This document shows positions 16,782-25,540 of a stretch of 64,000 nucleotides of DNA, piece by piece (the first letter of the stretch is position 1; each line of letters starts with the position of its first letter). The notes beneath the pieces are model-generated. The model ran no database searches and was not told where the DNA came from. It worked only from the letters and a program-made list of their open reading frames with translations. The translations under genes and the position numbers were made by a program. Origin of the DNA: Oscillibacter sp. (GTDB lineage: Bacteria; Bacillota; Clostridia; Oscillospirales; Oscillospiraceae); the NCBI GenBank assembly GCA_003539495.1, contig DPPB01000012.1, forward strand, positions 124,001 through 188,000. Reading direction: 5' to 3'.

Positions 16782-17306
16782 TTATTGCGGGCTAAACAAG
16801 GCGTTCATAAGCTGGGTATAGACTTGCTCCGGATTTTTTTGGAAACGTGCAGCCAGGTCTCTCGCCAGTTCCTCGGTGGCGGCCATTAGCTCCAGGTGCA
16901 TCAGCTGATCCACATCATCGCTGAAACGCAGCTCCACGGTGAATGTACCGTTCTCCCGGGGGACGACCCGGGAACGGACCTGTGCCCGACGCAGCAGCAT
17001 TTGATTATAGGCCGCCACGTTGCGATCCGTCAGCAGGCGCACGGACATGGGCAGGCTGCTCTCGCAAATTTCACTGTTACGCAGGCCCTTGGGTGTGATG
17101 GCGTACAGCCCCTCCGGAGAGAGTGTCAGATGCTCCGTCTGCACCAAGTCGTTCAGGCACTCGGAGAAAGAAAAATAATCAATACCGCTGTCGCACAGGG
17201 TCAGCTCCTGCATCCCCTCCATGGGGATTGGCTCCGAAACCCGGGCAGCAATGTACAGGATCAGGAATTTGATCTCCAATTTATCATGAATGAATGATGC
17301 GTCCAT
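16782..17306 (-). CDS. DUF4364 family protein (putative winged-helix regulator)
   Basis: The start at the ATG 17304-17306, preceded by AAGGGGG, gives 174 residues beginning MDASFIHDKLEIKFLILYIA. The N-terminal third looks like a winged helix of the PadR/MarR kind (LEIKFLILYIAAR...DYFSFSECLNDLVQTEHL), and the rest matches DUF4364 proteins found next to sporulation or cell-wall genes in Clostridia. No function is established. It has its own promoter and terminator, so it is monocistronic. The in-frame ORF extension to 17531 has no ribosome site and crosses the promoter. Confidence 0.8.
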   Translation of the reverse strand: MDASFIHDKLEIKFLILYIAARVSEPIPMEGMQELTLCDSGIDYFSFSECLNDLVQTEHLTLSPEGLYAITPKGLRNSEICESSLPMSVRLLTDRNVAAYNQMLLRRAQVRSRVVPRENGTFTVELRFSDDVDQLMHLELMAATEELARDLAARFQKNPEQVYTQLMNALFSPQ

Positions 17307-17330
17307 ATTTCCGCCCCCTTTTCTATGCAC

Positions 17331-17359
17331 ATTATACGGCAAATCCGACCATTTGTACA
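17331..17359 (-). promoter_or_regulatory. Promoter of the DUF4364 gene
   Basis: On the minus strand TATAAT (17331-17336) is exact and TGTACA (17354-17359) a moderate -35, with 17 bases between. It is divergent from the plus-strand gene at 17463. Confidence 0.6.
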
Positions 17360-17388
17360 GGGAAAAATCAGCTTGCTGTTTCCCTTGG

Positions 17389-17417
17389 CACACACTCGCG
17401 TTCCCGCTGCATACACT
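17389..17417 (+). promoter_or_regulatory. Possible mother-cell (SigK/SigE-type) promoter
   Basis: CATACACT at 17410-17417 matches the shared SigE/SigK -10 element. CACA at 17389-17392, 17 bases upstream, fits the short SigK -35. No SigE-type -35 is seen at the right distance. A GAAAGA...TCTTTC hairpin (17423-17438) follows in the leader. Confidence 0.4.
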
Positions 17418-17462
17418 GAAGTGAAAGAGGCTTCTTTCAGTACTTAATAGGAGGTTATCTGG

Positions 17463-18290
17463 ATGCCTGAAAATGGAATGCCGGGCCCGGTCTGCGACTT
17501 GAGCAGCGTGAGAGAGTCCGTGTGTATTCACACTAAGAAAATCTTTGACAGCTGTAGGGATAAAGACTGTGTTGAGAGTCTAAGATTTTATCCCACACAG
17601 GCGGCACAGGAGGTGCTAAGCACCGCGCAGATCATCAAGGGTGGGTGCGCAGAGCTGCTGTACGTTTACACCGATGTAGAACCGATCACCTTTAACCGAG
17701 GATTTTACTCCATAGATATGCGGTTTTTCTACCGGGTGACGCTGCAGGTAGGTACCGGGACACCTCGATCCACCGAGGTGGAGGGCCTGTGCGTATTTGA
17801 CAAACGCTGCATACTCTTTGGCAGTGAGGGCAGTGCCAAGACCTTCTCCTCCGGCACCGCCCTGGAGAATATTGCGCCGCAGAGGAGTCTGCCTGCGGCT
17901 GTGGTGGAGGCTGTGGATCCCATTGTACTGGACACCCGCATCACGGAGGACGGAAGCTCCTCCGGCACCGGCGAGGGTAGCGTTTCGGAAATCCCGGCCG
18001 CTATTGCCGCAGCATTCGCCAGTCCGCTGGTTTTAGACCCAACCGGGAATCGGCGTTACTATGTGACCCTGGGCCAATTCTCTTTGGTGCGGCTGGAGCG
18101 AGATACGCAGCTGCTGATCCCCGCCTACGACTACTGCATCCCGCAATCCGAGTGCAGCGGAGGCGATCCGGAAGATCCCTGTGGATTGTTCAAGAACGTA
18201 TGCTTCCCCATGAGCGAATTTTTCCCACCCAACACTGTTGAAATGCCTAAGGACTATAACGGCACCCGAAGCTACTGCGCCTGCCACTAA
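17463..18290 (+). CDS. Conserved clostridial protein of unknown function, possibly sporulation-linked
   Basis: This 275-residue soluble protein starts at an ATG with GGAGG eight bases upstream. It opens with a region rich in Cys and Asp/Lys (VCIHTKKIFDSCRDKDC, about residues 21-37) and closes with a Cys-rich tail (QSECSGGDPEDPC...YCACH); a low-complexity SSSGTGEGS linker lies in the middle (about residues 165-173). No signal peptide or helix is seen. I recognise it only as a conserved Clostridia protein. The mother-cell-type -10 upstream and the Cys content suggest a spore-coat or sporulation role, which is inference. Confidence 0.6.
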   Translation: MPENGMPGPVCDLSSVRESVCIHTKKIFDSCRDKDCVESLRFYPTQAAQEVLSTAQIIKGGCAELLYVYTDVEPITFNRGFYSIDMRFFYRVTLQVGTGTPRSTEVEGLCVFDKRCILFGSEGSAKTFSSGTALENIAPQRSLPAAVVEAVDPIVLDTRITEDGSSSGTGEGSVSEIPAAIAAAFASPLVLDPTGNRRYYVTLGQFSLVRLERDTQLLIPAYDYCIPQSECSGGDPEDPCGLFKNVCFPMSEFFPPNTVEMPKDYNGTRSYCACH

Positions 18291-18294
18291 TAAT

Positions 18295-18326
18295 AAGAAA
18301 ACCGATGGAACTCCATCGGTTTTCTT
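18295..18326 (+). terminator. Terminator after the 275-residue protein gene
   Basis: AAGAAAACCGATGG pairs with its complement across an AACT loop and is followed by TTTTTT at 18325-18330. It begins five bases after the stop codon. Confidence 0.85.
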
Positions 18327-18497
18327 TTTTGATGCATTTACAATATGTAATTTGCTGAAATGGCTGTTATTATTCTATGCATAGAATTCTGCCTACAGGC
18401 AGATACTGAAAATGATGCGAGCCAACAGAAGGATAAAACAATGATGAAGAACACTTCAATATTCTGCTGGTAGTATTTTTTTAGGGAGGATATACCG

Positions 18498-18686
18498 ATG
18501 AAAGCCATTGTAAATCAAGATACCTGCATCAGCTGTGGGCTGTGTATCAGCACCGTGCCGGAGGTCTTTGAGGTCAACGCCGACGGCAAAGCGGAGGCAT
18601 TCGGCCACACCACCACGGAAAACAAGTCTGCTGTTCAGGAAGCTATTGACGCCTGCCCTGTGCAGGCCATTTCCTGGGATGACTAA
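18498..18686 (+). CDS. Single-cluster [4Fe-4S] ferredoxin
   Basis: This 62-residue low-potential electron carrier starts MKAIVNQDTC. Ligands are Cys10, Cys13 and Cys16 (CISCGLC) and the distal Cys of DACPVQAI. The residue that would be a further Cys in two-cluster ferredoxins is Val (STVPEVF), so one cluster is expected, as in Thermotoga or Desulfovibrio single-cluster ferredoxins. GGGAGGATATACCG precedes the ATG. It is monocistronic, flanked by terminators, with no redox partner adjacent. Confidence 0.93.
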   Translation: MKAIVNQDTCISCGLCISTVPEVFEVNADGKAEAFGHTTTENKSAVQEAIDACPVQAISWDD

Positions 18687-18702
18687 TCTGTTTGTGTATA
18701 AG

Positions 18703-18740
18703 AAAGCAAACCCTCCGGTATTAGACGGAGGGTTTGCTTT
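18703..18740. terminator. Bidirectional terminator between ferredoxin and dnaE
   Basis: A 15-bp perfect stem (18703-18717 with 18726-18740) with an 8-base loop separates the two convergent genes and is followed by TTTTCC on the plus strand. It can serve both. Confidence 0.85.
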
Positions 18741-18762
18741 TCCCTCTATATAATTTGTTATC

Positions 18763-21700
18763 CTACGCTTTTGTCCGAAGGACTACATTATCTTTACCAA
18801 GCCATTCCTCGCACTCCTGCACAAGGGCCGGATGGTTCATACAGGTAGTACCCAGCAGCTTGCCGGTGTCCGCCAGACGGATCTTCACGGGCATCTGTCC
18901 TTCAAACATAGTCATCACCAGCTTCAGGTGCCGAAACTCCGGACTATCCAGACCGGGGACCTTCAGATACAGGACCGATTTCTCCTTTTTAATATCCGCC
19001 TTGCCCGTCAACTGCTGCAGAGGATCCTGCTGGTATTCCAGCGGATAGATGGTGTCACACAGGATCTGCGGCGGCTTTTCATCCCGCACGGAGAGCCGCC
19101 CGGTCACCAGCACCGGGAGATTGACCTGCATATAGGAGCCGCACTGGTCAATGGAACGCTGGAAGCACAGCACCTCAATGGAGGCGATTTCGTCCTCCAC
19201 CACCACATAGGCCATGAGGGAGTTGTTCTTTGTGGGCCTGGTTTTATTGGAGGTCACCACGCCGGCCACCCGAATACGCTGATCGTCCGCAAAGCGGGTG
19301 GGACCGCCCTCCTGCTCGAAATCCTCCAGAATATCATGGATAGGCACAGCGTGTGCCGCCTTGGCCAGATCCCGGTAATCGTTCATAGGATGGCCGGAGA
19401 GATACAGACCGGTGGTGGTCTTCTCCATGTTCATCTTTTCCACGGCGGAATACTCCGGAATATCCGGCAGCTGGATCTGATGGAGCTTGGCTGAAGCCGA
19501 GGGCCCCATGCTGAAAAAGTCCATCTGCCCCTCCAGATTTTGCTTGCGGGAGGCGGAAACGCTATCCATCACCGTTTCAAACACCGCCACCAGCTGCGAG
19601 CGCTTTGCACCCAGGGAATCAAATGCACCGCTGCGGATAAGATTCTCTACGGCGCGTTTGTTCATGTCCGTGCAGTCGTCCATGCGCTGGCAGAAGTCCA
19701 AAAATGATGTAAAGGGGCCTTCCTTGTCACGCCGCCGGATCAGCGTTTGTATAAAGCCTCGGCCAATGTTTTTAATGGCCACCAGGCCAAAGCGGATATT
19801 CTCCCCGTCCACGGTGAAGCCGCCGTAGGAATGGTTGATATCCGGCGGCAGGACCTGGATGCCGCAATCCCGGCACTCGGCGATATACTCGGCCACCTTG
19901 TCCGAATTATGCAGCACTGAGGTCAGCAGGGCCGCCATGTACTCCTTGGTATAGTGGCACTTGAAATAGGCCGTCTGATAAGCTACCACCGCATAGCTGA
20001 CGGCGTGGGCCTTGTTAAAGGCGTAGTTGGCAAAGTCGTAGATTTCGTCGTAAATAGCCTCGGCCGTGGCCTCGGGAATTCCGTTTGCGATGCAGCCCTT
20101 GATGCCCCGCTCCGCATCACCGTGGACGAAGGAGTAGCGCTCCTTTTCAATCTCCTTGGCCTTTTTCTTGGAGATGGCACGGCGCACCATATCTGCCTGG
20201 CCCAAAGAGTACCCGCCCAGCTGCTGGAAAATCTGAATGACCTGCTCCTGGTAGACAATGCATCCATAGGTCACGGACAGAATTGGCTCCAAGGACGGGT
20301 GCTTATAGGTGATAAGCCCGGGGTCCTGCTTGCAGGCGATAAAGCGGGGGATGGAATCCATGGGGCCAGGACGGTATAAGGCTATGATAGCCGTGATATC
20401 CTCAATGCTTTGGGGCTTGAGACCCAGGCATACGCCTGTCATGCCCGTAGATTCCATCTGGAACACACCGGAGGTCTTTCCCTGGGTGAGCATCTGGAAA
20501 ACCTGCGGATCATCCATTGGGATCTTCAGCAGGTCAAAGTGCTCGCTCTGGGGCAGCATTTTAATGGCGTCATCCAGCACTGTCAGATTTCGCAGACCCA
20601 AAAAGTCCATTTTCAGCAGGCCCAGCTCCTCCAGCGTCACCATAGTGTACTGGCAGACGATGGACTCATCGTTCCGGGCCAAAGGTACATATTCATACAC
20701 CGGCTTCTTGGTAATGACCACGCCGGCAGCATGGGTGGATGCGTGACGGGGCATGCCCTCCAGGGCCTTGGCCATATCGATGAGCCGACGGATCTTTGGA
20801 TCAGCCTCATACTGGTCCTTCAGCTGCTTGGACAGCTTCAGGGCATCGTCCAGCGTAATGTGAAGAGTGGCCGGCACCAGCTTGGCCACGGAATCTACTT
20901 CGTTATAGGGTATGCTCAGCACCCGGCCCACGTCCCGGATGGCGGCACGGGCAGCCATGGTGCCGAAGGTGACGATCTGGGCCACATGGTCATCGCCGTA
21001 TTTGCGGCGGACATAGTCCACCACTTCCTCGCGGCGGGTATCGCCGAAGTCCATATCAATATCGGGCATAGACACCCGCTCGGGGTTTAGAAACCGCTCA
21101 AAATAGAGGTTATACTCCATGGGGTCAATGTCCGTGATGTGCAGGCAGTAGGACACCATGCTCCCGGCGGCGGAGCCGCGCCCCGGTCCCACGGGGATAC
21201 CCGCGCTCTTGGCATAGCGGACAAAGTCGGAGACGATGAGGAAATAGTCGGTAAAGCCCATTTTCTCGATCATATCCAGCTCATAGGTCAGCTGCTTGCG
21301 ATAGTTCTCCTTTTCCTGCCCGTAGCGTTCGGCAAAGCCCTCGTCGCAGAGCTTGCGCAGGTAGGTAGGCGAATCATAGCCGGGAGGTAGCTTGAATTCC
21401 GGCAAGTGGTACTTGCCGAAGGTAAATTCCATCTGGCAACGGTCAGCAATGCGCTGGGTGTTTTCCACCGCCTGGGGATAGGCTGAAAACAGCGCCTCCA
21501 TCTCCTCCGTGGAGCGCAGGTAGAAGTTCCGCGGCTCGTAGCGCATGCGATTTTCATCATCCACGGTCTTACCGGTTTGGATGCAAAGAAGAATATCGTG
21601 GCTCTCGGCGTCCTCCTTGCGGATATAATGGGCATCGTTGGTACAGACCAGGGGGATGCCCGTCTCCTGATGGATCTTCAGCAGGCTCCGGTTGACCTCC

Positions 21701-22248
21701 GCCTGCTCAGGGATGCCGTGGTCCTGGAGCTCCAGATAGAAATTATCCGGGCCGAAGATCTCCTGCATCTGCAGGGCGTACGCCTTGGCGCCTTCGTAAT
21801 TGCCGTGGAGGATGCGCTTGGGGATCTCCCCGGCCAGGCATGCGGACAAGGCGATTAGTCCTTGGGAGTGCTCACGCAGAAGATCCAGATCGATGCGGGG
21901 CTTTATATAAAAGCCCTCCACAAACGCCTGGCTCACCATGTATGACAGGTTTCGGTAGCCCGTTTCATCCTTGCACAGCAGCACCAGGTGCCGGGACTCG
22001 GCATCAAACTCATGGAGTTTATCAAATCGAGTCCGGGCCGCCACATAAACCTCGCACCCGATAACCGGATGGATGCCCTCCGCCTTGCAGGCCCGATAAA
22101 AATCAATGGCACCGTACATGACGCCGTGGTCGGTGATGGCGCAGGCGGTCTGGCCCAGCTCCTTGATGCGCCGGGGCAGATCACGGATGCGGCAGGCGCC
22201 GTCCAGCAGGCTATACTCCGTATGTACATGAAGATGTACGAATGACAT
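18763..22248 (-). CDS. dnaE: DNA polymerase III subunit alpha (DnaE type)
   Basis: This is a replicative C-family polymerase. The start at ATG 22246-22248 (MSFVHLHVHTEYSLLDG), one base after the preceding stop and after AAAGGGGAA, gives 1161 residues. The N-terminal PHP domain shows HLHVHTEYS. The palm carries GPGRGSAAGSMVSYCL and the catalytic PDIDMDFGDTRR; HhH and OB-fold domains follow. No 3'-5' exonuclease insert is present, so it is DnaE and not PolC; in Firmicutes DnaE usually acts beside PolC in lagging-strand initiation. It ends the hprK-whiA-dnaE gene row. Confidence 0.97.
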   Translation of the reverse strand: MSFVHLHVHTEYSLLDGACRIRDLPRRIKELGQTACAITDHGVMYGAIDFYRACKAEGIHPVIGCEVYVAARTRFDKLHEFDAESRHLVLLCKDETGYRNLSYMVSQAFVEGFYIKPRIDLDLLREHSQGLIALSACLAGEIPKRILHGNYEGAKAYALQMQEIFGPDNFYLELQDHGIPEQAEVNRSLLKIHQETGIPLVCTNDAHYIRKEDAESHDILLCIQTGKTVDDENRMRYEPRNFYLRSTEEMEALFSAYPQAVENTQRIADRCQMEFTFGKYHLPEFKLPPGYDSPTYLRKLCDEGFAERYGQEKENYRKQLTYELDMIEKMGFTDYFLIVSDFVRYAKSAGIPVGPGRGSAAGSMVSYCLHITDIDPMEYNLYFERFLNPERVSMPDIDMDFGDTRREEVVDYVRRKYGDDHVAQIVTFGTMAARAAIRDVGRVLSIPYNEVDSVAKLVPATLHITLDDALKLSKQLKDQYEADPKIRRLIDMAKALEGMPRHASTHAAGVVITKKPVYEYVPLARNDESIVCQYTMVTLEELGLLKMDFLGLRNLTVLDDAIKMLPQSEHFDLLKIPMDDPQVFQMLTQGKTSGVFQMESTGMTGVCLGLKPQSIEDITAIIALYRPGPMDSIPRFIACKQDPGLITYKHPSLEPILSVTYGCIVYQEQVIQIFQQLGGYSLGQADMVRRAISKKKAKEIEKERYSFVHGDAERGIKGCIANGIPEATAEAIYDEIYDFANYAFNKAHAVSYAVVAYQTAYFKCHYTKEYMAALLTSVLHNSDKVAEYIAECRDCGIQVLPPDINHSYGGFTVDGENIRFGLVAIKNIGRGFIQTLIRRRDKEGPFTSFLDFCQRMDDCTDMNKRAVENLIRSGAFDSLGAKRSQLVAVFETVMDSVSASRKQNLEGQMDFFSMGPSASAKLHQIQLPDIPEYSAVEKMNMEKTTTGLYLSGHPMNDYRDLAKAAHAVPIHDILEDFEQEGGPTRFADDQRIRVAGVVTSNKTRPTKNNSLMAYVVVEDEIASIEVLCFQRSIDQCGSYMQVNLPVLVTGRLSVRDEKPPQILCDTIYPLEYQQDPLQQLTGKADIKKEKSVLYLKVPGLDSPEFRHLKLVMTMFEGQMPVKIRLADTGKLLGTTCMNHPALVQECEEWLGKDNVVLRTKA

Positions 22249-22249
22249 A

Positions 22250-22699
22250 TTATTCCCCTTTAAGCTCTGCAATATAGTCGCACAGGATCTCCACGGCTGA
22301 GACGATGAGGATACCGCAATGATCTGCTACACCCAGGTCCCGGGATTGTCTGGTGGGCATCAGATCCTTGCGCTTGAGCAAGTCGGCGCAATCGCGGTCA
22401 ACGAACCGCTCCCGGAAGCGGCGGATATACTCCTGGGTCTGCTGGGTAATACGCCGCTTCCCCGCCGGACCCTCAGCCGCTGTGGCGGGAAACAGCATGC
22501 CCAGCACCAGGATGCCGCCGCTGATAGCGCCGCAGATGCTGCCGCAGCGCATCCCGCCGCCCATACCTCCAGCCAGGGCCATACACTGATCCTCGGTAAA
22601 GCCCATATCCTCATGGAAGGCGGCCAGGATACTCTGGGCACAGTTGCAGCCGTGGGTATGATAGTCCCGAGCTGCCTTGCATTTTTCGATTTTATTCAT
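22250..22699 (-). CDS. C_GCAxxG_C_C family redox protein
   Basis: This 149-residue protein has the family motif near its N terminus (HGCNCAQSIL, about residues 16-25) and the later GGMGGGMRCGSICGAISGGILVLG glycine/cysteine region, here seen as MRCGSICGAISGG. The cysteines are proposed to bind a cofactor or form disulfides; the function is unknown. It overlaps whiA as ATGA and ends one base before dnaE, so it is cotranscribed with both, which looks incidental to its function. Confidence 0.88.
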   Translation of the reverse strand: MNKIEKCKAARDYHTHGCNCAQSILAAFHEDMGFTEDQCMALAGGMGGGMRCGSICGAISGGILVLGMLFPATAAEGPAGKRRITQQTQEYIRRFRERFVDRDCADLLKRKDLMPTRQSRDLGVADHCGILIVSAVEILCDYIAELKGE

Positions 22700-23604
22700 A
22701 GCAGTTTCTTTGCCTCCTCGTTGAGCTTTCTCATACGGTGATTCATGCAGGATTTGGAGACCGGTGGGTCACACAGCTCCGCCAGCTGGGCAAGAGACAG
22801 CTCCGGATGCTCCAGGCGAAGCCGGGCCGTCTGCTGCAGCTTTTCCGGCAGGCGGTCTAATTGGCCGCTTTTAGCCAAGGCTTCAATAGCGGATTGCTGC
22901 TCCGTGGCGGCCTCCAGAATTTTATTTACATTGGCAATGTCGCAGTTCATGGCGCGGTTGGCGCCGTTTCGGATGGCCTTGTCCACCTTTGTGGTCATGA
23001 TGTCCATGGCGGCCACCGGTGCCCCCAGCTTGGTCAGCAGGTCCTCGATATGCTCGCTCTGCTTGAAATAGATCACCGTGGCCGCACCCCGGATCACCAT
23101 CCGGGGCAGAAAACCCATCTCCGTCAGTAGGGCGCATAACTCCCGGCTGGCCTGGCGGTGATTGCCGGCAAGCTCCAGGTGGTAGCGCTTTTCCGGGTCG
23201 GTGACGCTGCCGCCGGATAGAAACGCACCTCGCAGAAATGAGGTGCGGCAGCAATCCTCCTCCAGCACACCGAAGTTGATGTGCAGCGCCAGGGTCTGCT
23301 TTGCCTCATAGCCGAACTGGCTGATGATACGCTCCAGCTTGGCCGGGTCTGTGATCTGAAAGATCAGCTTTTCCCTCCCCGCCTGCTCCTGGGGCAGGCG
23401 GTCAAAGCGCAGGCTGAAGGCCCGATGAAAGAGCTTGGGCAGACGCCTTGCAAACTCGGGGTTTTCCGTAATGATGCGGATCTCCCGGGCATTGAAGGTG
23501 TTGCAGTAGAGCAGCACGCCGTAGGCCTCCGCCCGGGCGCAGCAGACCCGCTGCACCGGCACCCGACACAATTCACTTTTCACCTGATAGGAAAAGGACT
23601 GCAT
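22696..23604 (-). CDS. whiA: DNA-binding protein WhiA
   Basis: WhiA is a DNA-binding protein conserved in Gram-positives, with roles in cell division and, in Streptomyces, sporulation. The 302 residues comprise a degenerate LAGLIDADG homing-endonuclease-like domain (about 1-190: SFLRGAFLSGGSVTDP) and a C-terminal helix-turn-helix (LEHPELSLAQLAELCDPPVSKSCM). The order rapZ-yvcK-whiA is the classic trio. Confidence 0.96.
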   Translation of the reverse strand: MQSFSYQVKSELCRVPVQRVCCARAEAYGVLLYCNTFNAREIRIITENPEFARRLPKLFHRAFSLRFDRLPQEQAGREKLIFQITDPAKLERIISQFGYEAKQTLALHINFGVLEEDCCRTSFLRGAFLSGGSVTDPEKRYHLELAGNHRQASRELCALLTEMGFLPRMVIRGAATVIYFKQSEHIEDLLTKLGAPVAAMDIMTTKVDKAIRNGANRAMNCDIANVNKILEAATEQQSAIEALAKSGQLDRLPEKLQQTARLRLEHPELSLAQLAELCDPPVSKSCMNHRMRKLNEEAKKLL

Positions 23605-23612
23605 ACTTCCTC

Positions 23613-24659
23613 CTATTTCTCCATTCGATTGCGTACGAAGCCGGTATCCTCCTCCACCACACGGATAGTCCGCTGGCGGTACAGAGTCATCAGCTCCGCG
23701 GCCACATGTCCCGGATTATGGCGGATGAGCTGGTTTTCCACCGCGCAGATGGGCCGGGCGATCATCTCTACACCCAGATGTTCACACGCCCGCTCATCGC
23801 AAAACACGGGGATGCTCCCCTCTCGGGCGTAGTGCTGGGCTATCAGCCGGGGCAGCGGTGCTGAATTGACTAAGCACAGATCAAATAGGCATGGGCAGGA
23901 ATGGTTGAAAATGGCTTGGATATGGTCGCTGGCCGTATACCCCTCAGTCTCGCCGCTCTCCGTCATCACGTTGCAGATGTATATTTTCATGGAATCGCTG
24001 GCAGATATGGCGTCTACAATGCCGTCCACCAGCAGGTTGGGGATGATGCTGGTATACAGGCTGCCAGGGGCAAGTACGATGAGGTCTGCCTGACGGATGG
24101 CCTCCACCGCCTCCGGCAGGGCCTTAGCCCGATCCGGGTGCAGCCTGACCTGGCGGATACGGCAGCCCTCCTGCCGCTTCATTTGGCAGATACTGGATTC
24201 GCCCTGAATCATGTGCCCATTTTCAAATTCCGCCTCCAAGCGGAGATTGGCATTGGTCACCGGTAGAACCCGGCCCGTGATGGCCAACACCTGACTCAAG
24301 CCCGCAACCGCTTGATCGAAGCTGGGCATGATGCCATTCAGCGCCGCCAGGAGCAGATTGCCAAAGCTCTGCCCCGCCAGGCTCCCCTCGGTGAAGCGAT
24401 AGCTCATGAGCCGGGTCATAATGGGCTCAGCACTGGCCAGTGCCTCCATGCAGTTGCGAATGTCCCCTGGCGGCAGCATTCCCAAGTCCCTCCGGAGTAT
24501 GCCGGAGCCGCCGCCGTCATCAGTAACAGCCACAATAGCCGTGAGATTCTTGCTGTATAGCTTCAGCCCCCGCAGGAGGGTGGATTGTCCGTGTCCGCCG
24601 CCGATGACCACGATCCGCGGCCCGTTTTCCGGCGCGACACGATAGTAATCGCTTACCAT
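23613..24659 (-). CDS. yvcK: YvcK/CofD-like gluconeogenesis factor
   Basis: YvcK (GlmR) proteins bind UDP-GlcNAc and are needed on gluconeogenic carbon sources and for cell-wall precursor supply. The 348 residues include VVIGGGHGQSTLLRGL near the N terminus, TDDGGGSGILRRDLG and LAPGSLYTSIIPNLLV, all family signatures. It lies between rapZ and whiA, linking carbon flux to envelope synthesis together with hprK and murB in the same row. Confidence 0.95.
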   Translation of the reverse strand: MVSDYYRVAPENGPRIVVIGGGHGQSTLLRGLKLYSKNLTAIVAVTDDGGGSGILRRDLGMLPPGDIRNCMEALASAEPIMTRLMSYRFTEGSLAGQSFGNLLLAALNGIMPSFDQAVAGLSQVLAITGRVLPVTNANLRLEAEFENGHMIQGESSICQMKRQEGCRIRQVRLHPDRAKALPEAVEAIRQADLIVLAPGSLYTSIIPNLLVDGIVDAISASDSMKIYICNVMTESGETEGYTASDHIQAIFNHSCPCLFDLCLVNSAPLPRLIAQHYAREGSIPVFCDERACEHLGVEMIARPICAVENQLIRHNPGHVAAELMTLYRQRTIRVVEEDTGFVRNRMEK

Positions 24660-24670
24660 AGGCCGCTCCC

Positions 24671-25528
24671 CTATCGGGTAATATCCCGGTGGATTTCCGT
24701 AACGGGATAGCCGATGCTTTGGATATACTCAGAGAGGGCGTGGGCCACAGCCACAGAGCGGTGGTGCCCGCCGGTGCAGCCGATGCCAATAACCAAGATG
24801 GTCTTGCCCTCTTCGCTGTAAAGCGGCAGCAGGAAGGACAGCAGATCCTCCATTCTCTTCATAAAGTCGTTGGTTTGGCTGAAGCTGAACACGTAGTCCC
24901 GCACTGCATCATCCAGACCCGTCTTGCGTTTGAGATCCTCAATGTAATAGGGATTTGGCATGAAGCGCACATCCATCACCAGATCCGCCTCTACGGGGAT
25001 GCCGTTCTTAAAGCCGAAGGACAGCACATTCACGTGCATCCCATCCTCCAACGTAGCATCACTGAACAGGTTTAATATCTCTGCGTGGAGCTTTGTGGTG
25101 GAGAATCCCGAGGTATCCAGCACATAATCTGCATGGTCCCGCACCGGCTGCAACAGTATGCGCTCTTTCTGCAATGCCTCAGCCACGCTCACTCCATCCC
25201 CCGCCAGGGGATGACTGCGGCGTGTCTCCTTATAGCGGTTGATGATGGATTGGGTGTCCGCCTCCAAAAACAGCATACGGCAGTTTATGCCAGCTGACTT
25301 CATATGCTCCAGCGCATCGATAAGCTTTTGCGCCGGCTCACCGGTGCGCACATCGTACACCAGCGCCACCCGGTCATATCGGCCCTTAGATGCGGCGCAG
25401 AACTCAGCGAACACGACCATCATCTCCGCCGGAAGATTATCCACGATATAGTAGCCGATGTCCTCTAAATAGGACGCAGCCTTGCTTTTTCCGCTGCCGG
25501 ACAGCCCGGAAATAACCAATATCTCCAT
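24671..25528 (-). CDS. rapZ: RNase adapter / nucleotide-binding protein RapZ
   Basis: The 285-residue protein has Walker A GLSGSGKS (residues 8-15) and the C-terminal GCTGGHHRSVAVAHAL signature. In Enterobacteria RapZ steers RNase E to the GlmZ small RNA to control GlcN6P synthesis; the Firmicute homologue YvcJ binds nucleotides and its target is less clear. Position next to yvcK is conserved. Confidence 0.95.
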   Translation of the reverse strand: MEILVISGLSGSGKSKAASYLEDIGYYIVDNLPAEMMVVFAEFCAASKGRYDRVALVYDVRTGEPAQKLIDALEHMKSAGINCRMLFLEADTQSIINRYKETRRSHPLAGDGVSVAEALQKERILLQPVRDHADYVLDTSGFSTTKLHAEILNLFSDATLEDGMHVNVLSFGFKNGIPVEADLVMDVRFMPNPYYIEDLKRKTGLDDAVRDYVFSFSQTNDFMKRMEDLLSFLLPLYSEEGKTILVIGIGCTGGHHRSVAVAHALSEYIQSIGYPVTEIHRDITR

Positions 25529-25540
25529 ATCTGACTCCTT

